From a virus, in IMG/VR virus record IMGVR_UViG_3300022074_000448, positions 1 to 21,270 of that record: DNA of 21,270 nt. One strand, written 5' to 3'. The translations under genes and the position numbers were made by a program. Below the pieces are notes generated by a model, which saw only the letters and a list, made by a program, of their open reading frames with translations, was not told the origin of the DNA and did no database searches. Shown piece after piece: positions 10,756 through 16,865 of this stretch (positions are counted from its first letter, which is position 1; the number at the start of each line of letters is the position of its first letter).

Positions 10756-10953
10756 ATGGCAGATATGATCCCCGCAGTAGGTGCTATTATACCGAGCACC
10801 ACCTCTCGACAAGAAGTAGTAACCAAAGTGTATGAAGGCGACCGGCCTGGTACGACACAGGTTCACTCAACAGTCTACAATATAACTATTTACGACGTAA
10901 ATGGTAAGCTGCAAACAGTTACAAACTCGCATGTAATTAACTACACAGTGTAG
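10756..10953 (+). CDS. 65-aa hypothetical protein, mostly beta
   Basis: From the ATG at 10756 (GAGGAGAAAG upstream; the earlier in-frame ATG at 10741 lacks a site and is too near the promoter). Begins MADMIPAVGAIIPSTTSRQE. The rest alternates hydrophobic and polar residues (VVTKVYEG, QVHSTVYNITIYDVNGKLQTVTNSHVINYTV), which suggests a small beta-sandwich or barrel. First gene of an operon of small genes. Function unknown. Confidence 0.8.
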   Translation: MADMIPAVGAIIPSTTSRQEVVTKVYEGDRPGTTQVHSTVYNITIYDVNGKLQTVTNSHVINYTV

Positions 10954-10962
10954 GAGACACAA

Positions 10963-11283
10963 ATGAGTAATGTTATTCCCTTCCCCGAACGTCCCTTAAA
11001 ACTAAAGCTCGAAGAAAGCATGGAAGAAATCCGTGAATCTCTTGGAGATATGTACGATGCTTTAGAAAAAGTTCGTAGGGGAATGGACACTATACAAGGT
11101 CAGACACATGAGATGGAAGACTCTTACCAAAAGCTAATGATAATGTACATCAAAGAGGTTGGTGAAGATAATGTTCCGCTTGAGTGGTTAGACTATTGCC
11201 CGTATGTTGGAATGGTTCGAGATAAAGTAACCGGAAAGATTAGTATACACCTAATTGATCCAGAAGAATTGGAGAAGGAATGA
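10963..11283 (+). CDS. 106-aa hypothetical coiled-coil protein
   Basis: Begins MSNVIPFPERPLKLKLEESM and continues with a long charged helix (MEEIRESLGDMYDALEKVRRGMDTIQGQTHEMEDSYQKL, about residues 19-58). A short alpha/beta tail follows (PLEWLDYCPYVGMVRDKVTGKISIHLIDPEELEKE). TAGGAG precedes the ATG. The stop overlaps the next start (ATGA). No family recognised, though the V-I-P-F-P opening is common among small phage proteins. Confidence 0.8.
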   Translation: MSNVIPFPERPLKLKLEESMEEIRESLGDMYDALEKVRRGMDTIQGQTHEMEDSYQKLMIMYIKEVGEDNVPLEWLDYCPYVGMVRDKVTGKISIHLIDPEELEKE

Positions 11284-11489
11284 AAGACCAAATACTAGAT
11301 GCCCTAAAAGCGAAGTACATGGGCGAAATGCAATTTCATAGAATGAATATCGACATCTATTTAGCTAACCCCGTTGGGATTGGTGAGCACCCAGACATAT
11401 TGGGAGCAATTGATACAGAAATCGAAAAGCTCGCAGGAGTTACAGAAAAGTTACAAACCTTAATGGCGGAGTATCCGCAGGAGGACTAG
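11280..11489 (+). CDS. 69-aa hypothetical protein (HPDILGAIDTEIEKLA)
   Basis: Helical hairpin protein beginning MKDQILDALKAKYMGEMQFH, with a central NPVGIGEHPDILGAIDTEIEKLAGVTEKLQTL. The EHPDI---ID-EI-KLA--E-KL pattern is one I recall from T4-like marine phages, with unknown function. It starts inside the stop of the upstream gene with GGAG before it. Its TAG stop shares a base with the next gene's GTG. Confidence 0.8.
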   Translation: MKDQILDALKAKYMGEMQFHRMNIDIYLANPVGIGEHPDILGAIDTEIEKLAGVTEKLQTLMAEYPQED

Positions 11490-11800
11490 TGAATTATACT
11501 GATGAACAGACCAAGTATATGGTCGAAGAATATACGAATAAGCCAACTCGTATCACAGTAGAAAGATTGGCAAAAGAATTGAACAAAACTCCTAAGTCCA
11601 TAATCGGAAAGTTGAGTCGAGAAGGAGTGTATCGCCGTTCCGTCTACAAGACGAAGACAGGCGAAACCCCAGTGACCAAAGTTGAGCTAGTAGCAGAATT
11701 GGCAGAAGCTTTGGGCATCTCACCCGGGGTCTTAGCGGGGTTGGAGAAAGCCCCCAAAAATGTATTAAAAGTTTTGAAAGGGGCTTCTACGGGTGAATAA
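11489..11800 (+). CDS. HTH-like regulator, paralogue of 5505 and 8770
   Basis: 103 aa from a GTG that overlaps the previous stop; GCAGGAGG lies just upstream. Order: YTDEQTKYMVEEYTNKP, the HTH-like unit ITVERLAKELNKTPKSIIGKLSREG, then GETPVTKVELVAELAEALG and PGVLAGLEKAPKNVLKVLKG. It shares KSIIxKLSxxGxYRxSV and VxKxELVxxLAEAL with the 8770 protein. Unlike the other two it sits inside an operon rather than behind its own promoter. Probable DNA-binding protein. Confidence 0.83.
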   Translation: MNYTDEQTKYMVEEYTNKPTRITVERLAKELNKTPKSIIGKLSREGVYRRSVYKTKTGETPVTKVELVAELAEALGISPGVLAGLEKAPKNVLKVLKGASTGE

Positions 11801-12053
11801 AGTACCAAAGCTAGTTGAAAGCTGGGAAGACGGCAATACTCTCGTTGAAATCTACGAAGAGTTTGGTGCCCTACCACATAACTCGGACCATGACACAGTA
11901 TTCTATAGTCTACGAATAATTTCAAAAGATTCTAGAAAATTTCCTGTAGTTACTGGCGCTATAAACGAAGCAAAAGCGATTTTACGTAGAAAAAATCATC
12001 GCAAATTGCACAAAATTAGAACGGATTTTGACGAAAGTGGAAATGAAGAATGA
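11793..12053 (+). CDS. 86-aa hypothetical protein
   Basis: GTG start within the upstream gene (8-base overlap). Begins MNKVPKLVESWEDGNTLVEI and continues YEEFGALPHNSDHDTVFYSLRIISKDSRKFPVVTGAINEAKAILRRKNHRKL. The layout is beta strands followed by a basic helix. No family recognised. Its stop overlaps the start of the next mini-gene as ATGA. Confidence 0.78.
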   Translation: MNKVPKLVESWEDGNTLVEIYEEFGALPHNSDHDTVFYSLRIISKDSRKFPVVTGAINEAKAILRRKNHRKLHKIRTDFDESGNEE

Positions 12054-12127
12054 GACCCGTAACAAGATATTTAATTATCACGGTCATATTGGTTGTCGTA
12101 ATTCTTACTTCGATTGAAGCGAATTAG
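12050..12127 (+). CDS. 25-aa single-helix membrane peptide
   Basis: Reads MRPVTRYLIITVILVVVILT then SIEAN and stop. The start overlaps the previous stop and GTGGAA lies upstream. A basic N-terminus with one long hydrophobic run predicts an N-in membrane peptide. Very short, so only moderately supported, but the overlap style matches true genes here. Confidence 0.5.
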   Translation: MRPVTRYLIITVILVVVILTSIEAN

Positions 12128-12398
12128 AGTTGGTATGAAGATTGTCGGTTTAATTAAGAGCTATACTGAGAGTCACTCGCCTGACGGCTCGCTCCTCAGT
12201 ATTAACGCTCTAATTAAAACTCCAATCTGCTGGATGAGTAAGTTAACGATTGACTTGATTGTATATCAAATAATGTATATATTTTACCACACTTTTTGGC
12301 ATAAGAAAAGTATTATTTTTGAGTAGGTAAATGGTTGATAGGACTGGCCGGCAATCCCATAATGTATAAAAGTTTTGTTTTTGAATAGGAGATACGTC
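12128..12398 (+). other. Intergenic region dominated by a 90-nt imperfect hairpin
   Basis: No convincing gene; a frame starting with TTG at 12114 runs through the hairpin and lacks a ribosome site. The hairpin spans 12139-12228. It has successive arms AGATTG/CAATCT, TTTAATTA(A)GAGC/GCTCTAATTAAA with one bulged A, ATACTGAG/CTCAGTAT, and a G+C-rich apex containing GCC-TGAC-GGC. It lacks a T-run, so it is not a standard terminator. A promoter for the following gene lies at 12335-12363. Confidence 0.75.
12335..12363 (+). promoter_or_regulatory. Promoter before the 12399 gene
   Basis: TTGATA (12335-12340), 17 bases, CATAAT (12358-12363). Confidence 0.6.
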
Positions 12399-12575
12399 TT
12401 GGAAGGCGAAAATACACTGCCAACTATAACTGTTGGCGATATCACAGAGAACGAGGACGGCAGTGCAAATGTAGTGCTAGACTTAGACCCAGAATCAGTA
12501 ACACTGCTGATAAATGTAGGATTTAATCAATTATTAAGAGAACACTTGGAGAAAGAGACAAATGATAACAGTTAG
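12399..12575 (+). CDS. 58-aa hypothetical acidic protein
   Basis: A TTG at 12399 with TAGGAG 8-9 bases before it is preferred; an earlier in-frame TTG at 12375 has no site. Begins MEGENTLPTITVGDITENED and continues GSANVVLDLDPESVTLLINVGFNQLLREHLEKETNDNS. A short beta hairpin is followed by an amphipathic helix. The DI-ENEDGSA-V-LDLDPE-V--LI--G---LL pattern resembles small acidic phage proteins of unknown role. Overlaps the next start. Confidence 0.75.
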   Translation: MEGENTLPTITVGDITENEDGSANVVLDLDPESVTLLINVGFNQLLREHLEKETNDNS

Positions 12576-12738
12576 TTATACACCCATAAAAAATGCAGAG
12601 TACACTGCAGTAGAAACACTTACAATGAAAATAGAATCAGAGGATGCTACCAAAGACCAAGTAATGCAAGCCTTTCAGCAGTTTCTTTGTGGTGTAGGTT
12701 ATGTGTTTACAGTTGAAGAATTAGCGGAGTATGAGTAA
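12562..12738 (+). CDS. 58-aa hypothetical protein
   Basis: ATG at 12562 inside the end of the previous gene, with GAGACA before it. Begins MITVSYTPIKNAEYTAVETL, continues TMKIESEDATKDQVMQAFQQFLCGVGYVFTVEELAEYE. A beta strand plus two helices is likely. The TAA overlaps the next ATG (TAATG). Translation coupling and codon use like its neighbours support it. No family recognised. Confidence 0.72.
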   Translation: MITVSYTPIKNAEYTAVETLTMKIESEDATKDQVMQAFQQFLCGVGYVFTVEELAEYE

Positions 12739-13031
12739 TGACTTGGAACTACCGTGTAGTGCGAGTAGAAGAAGAAGGGTATGATAGATACCAGCTTTAC
12801 GAAGTATACTACGACGATGATGGAAAGCTTGAAGGTATGACGGAAAATTCAATGCATCCCTATGGAGAAAGCGTAGAAGAGTTGCAAAACGATCTTGAGT
12901 ACATGATGGAAGCACTCAGAAAGCCAGTACTCGATATGAAAGACCTTAATAAATATTTTGAAGAAAACCCACCTTGGGAAGCGATTGTAGCGAGAATAGA
13001 AGCAATTCAAAACCAGAAAAGAGATTCGTAA
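12738..13031 (+). CDS. 97-aa hypothetical protein (TWNYRVVR...YEVYYDDDGK)
   Basis: Begins MTWNYRVVRVEEEGYDRYQL and continues YEVYYDDDGKLEGMTENSMHPYGESVEELQNDLEYMMEALRKPVLDMKDL. The W-YRV-----G---Y-L-EVYYD-DGK----TE---------E-L---L--M--AL-KPVLD pattern is a small conserved family that I recall from phages and free-living bacteria, unnamed. Likely an antiparallel sheet followed by a helix. Coupled to the upstream gene through TAATG. Confidence 0.82.
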   Translation: MTWNYRVVRVEEEGYDRYQLYEVYYDDDGKLEGMTENSMHPYGESVEELQNDLEYMMEALRKPVLDMKDLNKYFEENPPWEAIVARIEAIQNQKRDS

Positions 13032-13032
13032 G

Positions 13033-13365
13033 ATGAGAGAGTATGAACCCGATGCCTGGGTAATAGTCAAGATACAAACCAAAGAAAAAACGTTCTACTC
13101 AGTTTTATCGGGATGGAATGGCGCTTATTTGTCGGAAGATGTATGGAGACTTAGTTCAACTATTACGGGAATAGAGAAGCAAGCATACTTGTACGGATTC
13201 TATTGTAGAAACGGTTCTGTATATTGGTGTCATTCAGGCTCTTATAAGTTTACATCATATACAAGTAGTGTATATGATAAACTCAAGAGCAAATTTAATG
13301 ATGAAATTGACATAATGAAAGAAACTACAAATTGGGCAGAGATGCTCAAAGGAGAGGAGGAGTGA
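13033..13365 (+). CDS. 110-aa hypothetical protein (DAWVIVKI...VLSGWNGAYL)
   Basis: Begins MREYEPDAWVIVKIQTKEKT. Further segments are FYSVLSGWNGAYLSEDVWRLSSTI, YLYGFYCRNGSVYWCHSGSYKFTSYTSSVYD and a C-terminal helix. The DAWVI-KI------Y-VL-GW-G-YL--D-WR-NS-I pattern is recalled from many marine phage genomes without a function. Rich in aromatic residues and beta structure, with two Cys (YGFYC, YWCHSG). Starts one base after the previous stop. Confidence 0.82.
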   Translation: MREYEPDAWVIVKIQTKEKTFYSVLSGWNGAYLSEDVWRLSSTITGIEKQAYLYGFYCRNGSVYWCHSGSYKFTSYTSSVYDKLKSKFNDEIDIMKETTNWAEMLKGEEE

Positions 13366-13727
13366 GAAGCGAAAGCACGACATGGTGGGATAGTCTTACA
13401 GAGGAAGAAAGGGAGAAAGCATTCTATGCAGTGATTTCTCGAATGTATCAAGCAGAAGTTAAAGAGCGAGGAAGCTACCGATACGCACTATACGATGTTT
13501 TTAGATTTAATATGTCAATGTATGCTGCTGGTATGGACTGCGGATATATGGAATTACATAATGCTCTTTTTGACGCTGAAGAATATCGAAAGATGCGAGA
13601 TATAGCTCGTTTTGAAGTCGTAGATGATATGGGGAGAGCATACGTTAAGTATCTTGGTGAAGACCAGAAAATTACATATAGCTTACAAGACTCGGATCGT
13701 ACACTAAAAGTACTTATTGACAAATAA
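13362..13727 (+). CDS. 121-aa hypothetical protein
   Basis: GTG at 13362 overlapping the previous stop (GTGA) and preceded by GGAGAGGAGG. A TTG 30 bases upstream would be in frame but has no site. Begins MRSESTTWWDSLTEEEREKA and is mainly helical, with a short beta C-terminus (FEVVDDMGRAYVKYLGEDQKITYSLQDSDRTLKVLI). Last gene before the bidirectional terminator. No family recognised. Confidence 0.8.
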   Translation: MRSESTTWWDSLTEEEREKAFYAVISRMYQAEVKERGSYRYALYDVFRFNMSMYAAGMDCGYMELHNALFDAEEYRKMRDIARFEVVDDMGRAYVKYLGEDQKITYSLQDSDRTLKVLIDK

Positions 13728-13757
13728 AAAAGGGGCTTTATGCCCCTTTTTATTTTA
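13722..13757. terminator. Bidirectional terminator
   Basis: AAAAAGGGGC and GCCCCTTTTT form a 10-bp stem around TTTAT, flanked by A-rich sequence on the left and T-rich on the right. It ends transcripts from both strands between the rightward gene ending at 13727 and the leftward gene ending at 13775. Confidence 0.92.
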
Positions 13758-13774
13758 CTCTCCAAAAACCGTAT

Positions 13775-14137
13775 TTATGCTTCAATCTCTAAATCCCATT
13801 TACAGGCGTTTTTACTACGGTCTTTGTTTCTATAAGACTTTGACATCTTGTAAGAACGATCCCAAGTTAGAAACCAACCTTTTCCGTCTTTTCTTGCATC
13901 ATAAAAGATAGCGTAGGTAAAAAAGAGTGCAAAGATTACAGCTACGTGTCCTACGATAAGTGGTAAAACTCCTGCCCACCCAGCTATCATACTACAAAAA
14001 GCCATAGTCCAAATGATTGAGAGTACAATCATATAGTAGCATTGTAAGCTTACATCTCCAATAAATCTTATGGGATTATATTTTAAGTTCATTATAGTAT
14101 CCCAACTATAAAAGAACCACATCATCTTATTCTTCAT
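13775..14137 (-). CDS. 120-aa two-helix membrane protein
   Basis: Starts at the ATG at 14137 (MKNKMMWFFYSWDTIMNLKY), with AAGGAAGAG upstream and overlapping the previous gene's end. An upstream in-frame start near 14194 would run through the zinc-binding gene. Two hydrophobic segments at about residues 33-52 and 55-78 (CYYMIVLSIIWTMAFCSMIAGW; VLPLIVGHVAVIFALFFTYAIFY) precede a basic cytoplasmic tail (YKMSKSYRNKDRSKNA). Last gene of the leftward operon from 16070. No family recognised. Confidence 0.75.
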   Translation of the reverse strand: MKNKMMWFFYSWDTIMNLKYNPIRFIGDVSLQCYYMIVLSIIWTMAFCSMIAGWAGVLPLIVGHVAVIFALFFTYAIFYDARKDGKGWFLTWDRSYKMSKSYRNKDRSKNACKWDLEIEA

Positions 14138-14273
14138 TCTCTTCCTTTTCTTCTTGGCCACACCAGTTACATGGGTAGCCTTTTTCAGTTCCAATTATAT
14201 CATGCTCTTCTCTACACCAATGTTCCCAGAACTCAAGCGTAGTAGGAAAGCCATCTAGAAGCCCTAAACCCAT
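14127..14273 (-). CDS. 48-aa putative zinc-binding mini-protein
   Basis: Reads MGLGLLDGFPTTLEFWEHWC, then REEHDIIGTEKGYPCNWCGQEEKEENEE. The H/C cluster HWC---H and the CNWC pair place Cys and His where a small zinc knuckle would need them. It overlaps both neighbours only slightly (the next gene starts within its last 11 bases). The other frame across this stretch would give a basic extension of the neighbour, which is less protein-like. A small zinc-ribbon adaptor or inhibitor is possible. Confidence 0.72.
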   Translation of the reverse strand: MGLGLLDGFPTTLEFWEHWCREEHDIIGTEKGYPCNWCGQEEKEENEE

Positions 14274-14278
14274 TATGT

Positions 14279-14551
14279 TTACTCCCATGTCTTAATATCC
14301 TTACCTATCTTAACTCTGCCGTAGGGATTTCTGCCCTCAAACTCTGAAGATGTTTCATAGCCTACAGCAGTATCAATATACCAAGTATTCTTTTCGACTC
14401 TCAGTCCTGTCCAAACTATATCTGTAGATGTCTCATTTCGATCATTAAAGGGAGTGCCATTTGGTATGCTTGAGATATGCTCAAACTCTCCATACCAAGT
14501 ACATCCTTGAAGCATTGCTAATATAGGAAGTATTTTTATTACTTTACCCAA
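14279..14551 (-). CDS. Small lipoprotein
   Basis: 90 aa from a TTG at 14551, chosen because TGGAG stands 8 bases upstream. The signal peptide MGKVIKILPILAMLQGC ends in a lipobox (LQGC), so the Cys at residue 17 should be acylated and the protein anchored in a membrane facing the periplasm. The mature part, WYGEFEHISSIPNGTPFNDR and VWTGLRVEKNTWYIDTAVGYETSSEFEGRNPYGRVKIGK, looks beta-rich. The same layout occurs in small lipoproteins I recall from marine phages. Not proline-rich, so a spanin is unlikely on sequence alone. Confidence 0.82.
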   Translation of the reverse strand: MGKVIKILPILAMLQGCTWYGEFEHISSIPNGTPFNDRNETSTDIVWTGLRVEKNTWYIDTAVGYETSSEFEGRNPYGRVKIGKDIKTWE

Positions 14552-14696
14552 ACTTTGCTCCAGAGTTAACTTTATTGCCTTTCTTTACATGAAAAGGCCA
14601 ACGCTTCTCCGTAAAGGCGGCAGGTAAATATAATGCTGCAACTGCTCCAAATAACATAAGTGCTGTAAATAAAAAGAGTTCTGGATAGTTAATCAT
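14544..14696 (-). CDS. 50-aa single-helix membrane protein
   Basis: Reads MINYPELFLFTALMLFGAVA, then ALYLPAAFTEKRWPFHVKKGNKVNSGAKFG. One transmembrane helix at about residues 5-24, then a basic tail. It overlaps the MazG-like gene at its start and the lipoprotein start at its end. The stacked overlaps are the main support. Confidence 0.7.
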   Translation of the reverse strand: MINYPELFLFTALMLFGAVAALYLPAAFTEKRWPFHVKKGNKVNSGAKFG

Positions 14697-15085
14697 AAAC
14701 AGCTCTCCAAATTTGGCTCAAAGTAATTTGGACCTTTGAGTATTTTTCCATCCTCTCTTCGAATAGGCTTTCCATCTTCTCCGAGCTTTGACATATTGCT
14801 TTCATGTACCTCTTTAAAGCACTCATCTAAGTCGATACCATAAGCGTGGCCAGAGCCATATACAACATAGAGAATGTCTGTAAGTGCATCTGCAATGCCC
14901 ACCATGTCCCGTTGTTCCATAGCTTCTCCAAGCTCATCAATCTCCTCCTGTATCAGCTCTATTCTCAGCTCTCGAGTAGAAAAGTCAGGCCAAGTAGGTT
15001 CTATGTGTACATCCTGGCCGAAAGCCTCCATAAAGTCACCTACTAACTCAAAATTAGTGGCTCTTGGGTTGCTTCTTGTTTTCAT
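14693..15085 (-). CDS. MazG-like nucleotide pyrophosphohydrolase
   Basis: 130 aa. All-alpha NTP pyrophosphatases hydrolyse nucleoside triphosphates or related nucleotides to monophosphate and pyrophosphate with Mg2+. The metal-binding pattern is visible as IELIQEEIDELGEAM (E47, E48, E51) and GIADALTDILYVVYG (D66, D70). It then shows EVHESNMSKLGEDGKPIRREDGKILKGPNYFEPNL, a C-terminus typical of phage members. Substrate is not determinable; phage MazG-type enzymes have been linked to dNTP and (p)ppGpp balance. Overlaps the bS21 gene upstream by 32 bases. Confidence 0.9.
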   Translation of the reverse strand: MKTRSNPRATNFELVGDFMEAFGQDVHIEPTWPDFSTRELRIELIQEEIDELGEAMEQRDMVGIADALTDILYVVYGSGHAYGIDLDECFKEVHESNMSKLGEDGKPIRREDGKILKGPNYFEPNLESCL

Positions 15086-15257
15086 CTCGTTGTCTCTTTT
15101 TCTCGCGCACTTCTGCTGCTTGTTTCATTCGATTACGTTTTGCAGACGGCTTTTCATAGTGCTCTTTTGACCGAAGATCTATAAGTGCTTCTTTGGTTTT
15201 TCTTTTGAGTACACGTAAAGCGCTTTCTACATTACCATTTCTAACTAATATTTTCAT
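15054..15257 (-). CDS. rpsU: Ribosomal protein bS21 homologue
   Basis: 67 aa. bS21 binds the 30S platform near the anti-Shine-Dalgarno end of 16S rRNA and helps initiation. The sequence fits the whole family. KILVRNGNVESALRVLKRK corresponds to cellular V-VREN-NVE-ALR-LKR, then LRSKEHYEKPSAKRNRMKQAAEVREKKR matches the conserved R---HYEKPS-KR-R basic helix. Length is in the normal range. It starts at TAATG coupled to the upstream gene. A phage copy could replace host bS21 and bias translation toward phage mRNAs. Confidence 0.93.
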   Translation of the reverse strand: MKILVRNGNVESALRVLKRKTKEALIDLRSKEHYEKPSAKRNRMKQAAEVREKKRQRDENKKQPKSH

Positions 15258-15418
15258 TATTTACCGTAGACTATATTATCCCAATCTTGCTCGCAGCTAT
15301 TATAGTCTTCGTTCATTCCGAACCCGGCCGAAGCTAGTGCTTCTTCATCGGTTTCTACTAGGTATACGTCAAAAGTCGTATCTTCATCAAATAGTTCCAT
15401 TTGTTCTGGGCCTATCAT
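15257..15418 (-). CDS. 53-aa acidic hypothetical protein
   Basis: Reads MIGPEQMELFDEDTTFDVYL, then VETDEEALASAGFGMNEDYN, SCEQDWDNIVYGK. Both ends are coupled by one-base TAATG overlaps, to the hydrolase upstream and to bS21 downstream. Strongly acidic. No family recognised. Its position between a lysis enzyme and a ribosomal protein gives no clear hint. Confidence 0.75.
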   Translation of the reverse strand: MIGPEQMELFDEDTTFDVYLVETDEEALASAGFGMNEDYNSCEQDWDNIVYGK

Positions 15419-15915
15419 TATTTTCTCTCCTTATAAAAGATATGTTCATTTATTTGAACAGTTTTTTCAAAATGTTTTGCCCACGCAGGGCTGCTGTATG
15501 TTGCATGATACCAAAGAGCTCCATCTACAATGTCCAGAAGTGGATCTGAGCTGTACACAAATAAAGCAGAGTACATACTATCATCCCAAGCTTTTTGATT
15601 TCGTATTGCGTCTGACTTCCCATCACAGTACCAACTAAATTGGCAAGAGTGTAGATCAATTTCTCCGCTTGGATAATACCTAGCTTGTTTCACCACTCCA
15701 CACACAGTATTTGGAAACTTTGGTGAGTTTACACGATTCATTGTTACCTGTCCTACAGCAACTCTACCAACCTGTGGCTGATTTCTACTCTCAAAGTAGA
15801 TATTTGTTGCAAGACAGTAAATTTCTTCTCGAATATCTAATTCTTCTGCTACGACTTTTGGGGTAAACATTAAAGCTACTCCAAGTGTTGCAGCTAGGGC
15901 TTTTTGAATACCCAT
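15418..15915 (-). CDS. SleB-type cell wall hydrolase
   Basis: 165 aa. SleB/CwlJ-family (Hydrolase_2) enzymes cleave peptidoglycan. A signal or signal-arrest sequence at residues 1-23 is followed by the catalytic domain. EEIYCLATNIYFESRNQPQVG carries the conserved Glu of the family, then VAVGQVTMNRVNSPKFPNTVCGVVKQ, CQFSWYCDGKSD and DIVDGALWYHATYSSPAWAK. All signature blocks (L--NIY-EARGE, V---V-NR, C-FSW-CDG, GA-YYHA) are matched. It is transcribed from the other strand and promoter to the holin-lysozyme pair, so the phage has two muralytic enzymes under separate control. Confidence 0.92.
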   Translation of the reverse strand: MGIQKALAATLGVALMFTPKVVAEELDIREEIYCLATNIYFESRNQPQVGRVAVGQVTMNRVNSPKFPNTVCGVVKQARYYPSGEIDLHSCQFSWYCDGKSDAIRNQKAWDDSMYSALFVYSSDPLLDIVDGALWYHATYSSPAWAKHFEKTVQINEHIFYKERK

Positions 15916-16070
15916 CCTCTTTCCCTCAAGTATTTAGCTTGTTTAACACAAGAATTATAACTACGATCTGGAAATAGCTCTGCAAGTTCTTTTTCTTTAC
16001 AAAAATAGTACTTCTGAGTCAGAAGGGCTCTCTCTTCATGGCTCCATGGTCGCTTCTTATAAATTCTCAT
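15894..16070 (-). CDS. SANT/Myb-like DNA-binding protein, leaderless
   Basis: 58 aa beginning MRIYKKRPWSHEERALLTQK, continuing YYFCKEKELAELFPDRSYNSCVKQAKYLRERGWVFKKP. PW--EE---L---Y------ELA---P-RS-NSC--QA--L---GW is the three-helix SANT/Myb-like layout. The ATG at 16070 is chosen because the -10 TATAAT ends exactly 6 bases upstream, making the message leaderless; a longer frame would cover the promoter. As first gene of a nine-gene operon it may regulate that operon or the divergent one. Confidence 0.82.
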   Translation of the reverse strand: MRIYKKRPWSHEERALLTQKYYFCKEKELAELFPDRSYNSCVKQAKYLRERGWVFKKP

Positions 16071-16076
16071 TGTATT

Positions 16077-16105
16077 ATTATAATGGAATTGAGGTTTCAT
16101 GTCAA
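16077..16105 (-). promoter_or_regulatory. Leaderless promoter of the 16070-13775 operon
   Basis: Read leftward: TTGACA (16105-16100), 17 bases, TATAAT (16082-16077), then 6 bases to the ATG at 16070. Both boxes are perfect consensus. It is divergent from the promoter at 16143. Confidence 0.92.
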
Positions 16106-16142
16106 GCACTATTTTTTATTTCTCTCCTAGTAAAAATAATTC

Positions 16143-16171
16143 TTGACATCAAAAGTCCTTGCGTGTATAAT
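16143..16171 (+). promoter_or_regulatory. Promoter of the 16210-20976 operon
   Basis: AAAATAATTC, TTGACA (16143-16148), 17 bases, TATAAT (16166-16171). It faces away from the leaderless promoter at 16077-16105, and 37 bases separate the two -35 boxes. Confidence 0.92.
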
Positions 16172-16209
16172 ATATAAACGTGATAGTAACAGCCTTAAGG
16201 AATTAAGTA

Positions 16210-16368
16210 GTGGAACCAATTAACATGTTAGAGTTACAAATACTAACAGTAATACTTTGTATGATAGGCTGTGCCTATGGCAGCTTCAAAGCAGGCCACA
16301 AGGCCGGCATTGAGCATGCCCTAGATTACTTAGAAGCTCAAGGAGTTATTGAGTTTACTGAAGATTAG
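16210..16368 (+). CDS. 52-aa membrane protein (GSFKAGHKAGIEHALDYL)
   Basis: GTG start with AAGGA upstream. Reads MEPINMLELQILTVILCMIG, then CAYGSFKAGHKAGIEHALDYLEAQGVIEFTED. One transmembrane helix followed by a G--K-G---G----L-YL---G-I amphipathic segment. This short pattern is one I recall from small phage membrane proteins, without function. First gene of the rightward operon containing the holin and lysozyme. Confidence 0.75.
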   Translation: MEPINMLELQILTVILCMIGCAYGSFKAGHKAGIEHALDYLEAQGVIEFTED

Positions 16369-16451
16369 GTCGGAGCACCTTTAACGCCCACAACTAAATC
16401 GGATGCCGAAAGGATCCACAGAGTGTACCGAAAGGGCACAAGGAGAAAACT

Positions 16452-16862
16452 ATGAACAATCTAGCAAGATTGAATGTGGCAGACTTCCCAAAATTCTTTT
16501 TGGGGTTTGACCGTTTTGAGAATGTAAACCCGAATATTGATGGGGCATACCCTCGATATAATATCGTGAAGACAGAGGCTGGGTATCGAGTCGAGATAGC
16601 AGTTCCAGGCTGGAACAAATCCGATATCGAAATATCACAGCATAAAGATGTCTTGACCGTAAAAGGTTTATGTAAGCTGACGGAAAAAGAAGGCGAGTCA
16701 TATGTCTATAAGGGGTTGAGCGGAAAAGAGTTTGTGAGAACGTTTACGTTACACAAGCATGTGCAGCTCAAGAAAGCTTACATGAACAGGGGTCTACTAT
16801 GTATTGATCTGGATGAAGTAGTACCAGACGAAGAAAGACCCAAGATGATAAATATCGAGTAA
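16452..16862 (+). CDS. hsp20: Small heat shock protein (Hsp20/alpha-crystallin)
   Basis: 136 aa. Hsp20 proteins form oligomers that hold unfolding proteins in a soluble state. The alpha-crystallin domain runs from about residue 36 (YNIVKTEAGYRVEIAVPGWNKSDIEISQHKDVLTVKG) to about 124. It contains the A-VPG motif and the FVRTFTLHKHVQLKKAYMNRGLLCIDL strands. The C-terminal IxI anchoring motif is present as INI (residues 133-135). Copies are known in cyanophages and other marine phages, where a role in virion assembly is suspected. ACAAGGAG precedes the ATG. Confidence 0.92.
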   Translation: MNNLARLNVADFPKFFLGFDRFENVNPNIDGAYPRYNIVKTEAGYRVEIAVPGWNKSDIEISQHKDVLTVKGLCKLTEKEGESYVYKGLSGKEFVRTFTLHKHVQLKKAYMNRGLLCIDLDEVVPDEERPKMINIE

Positions 16863-16865
16863 TAA

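Noticed and set aside
12114-12326. A rightward 70-codon frame over the long hairpin
   Set aside because: TTG start without a ribosome site, and the sequence is explained by the hairpin pairing.
13138-13765. Leftward frames opposite the genes at 13033 and 13362
   Set aside because: They are antisense shadows of well-supported coupled genes and lack start signals.
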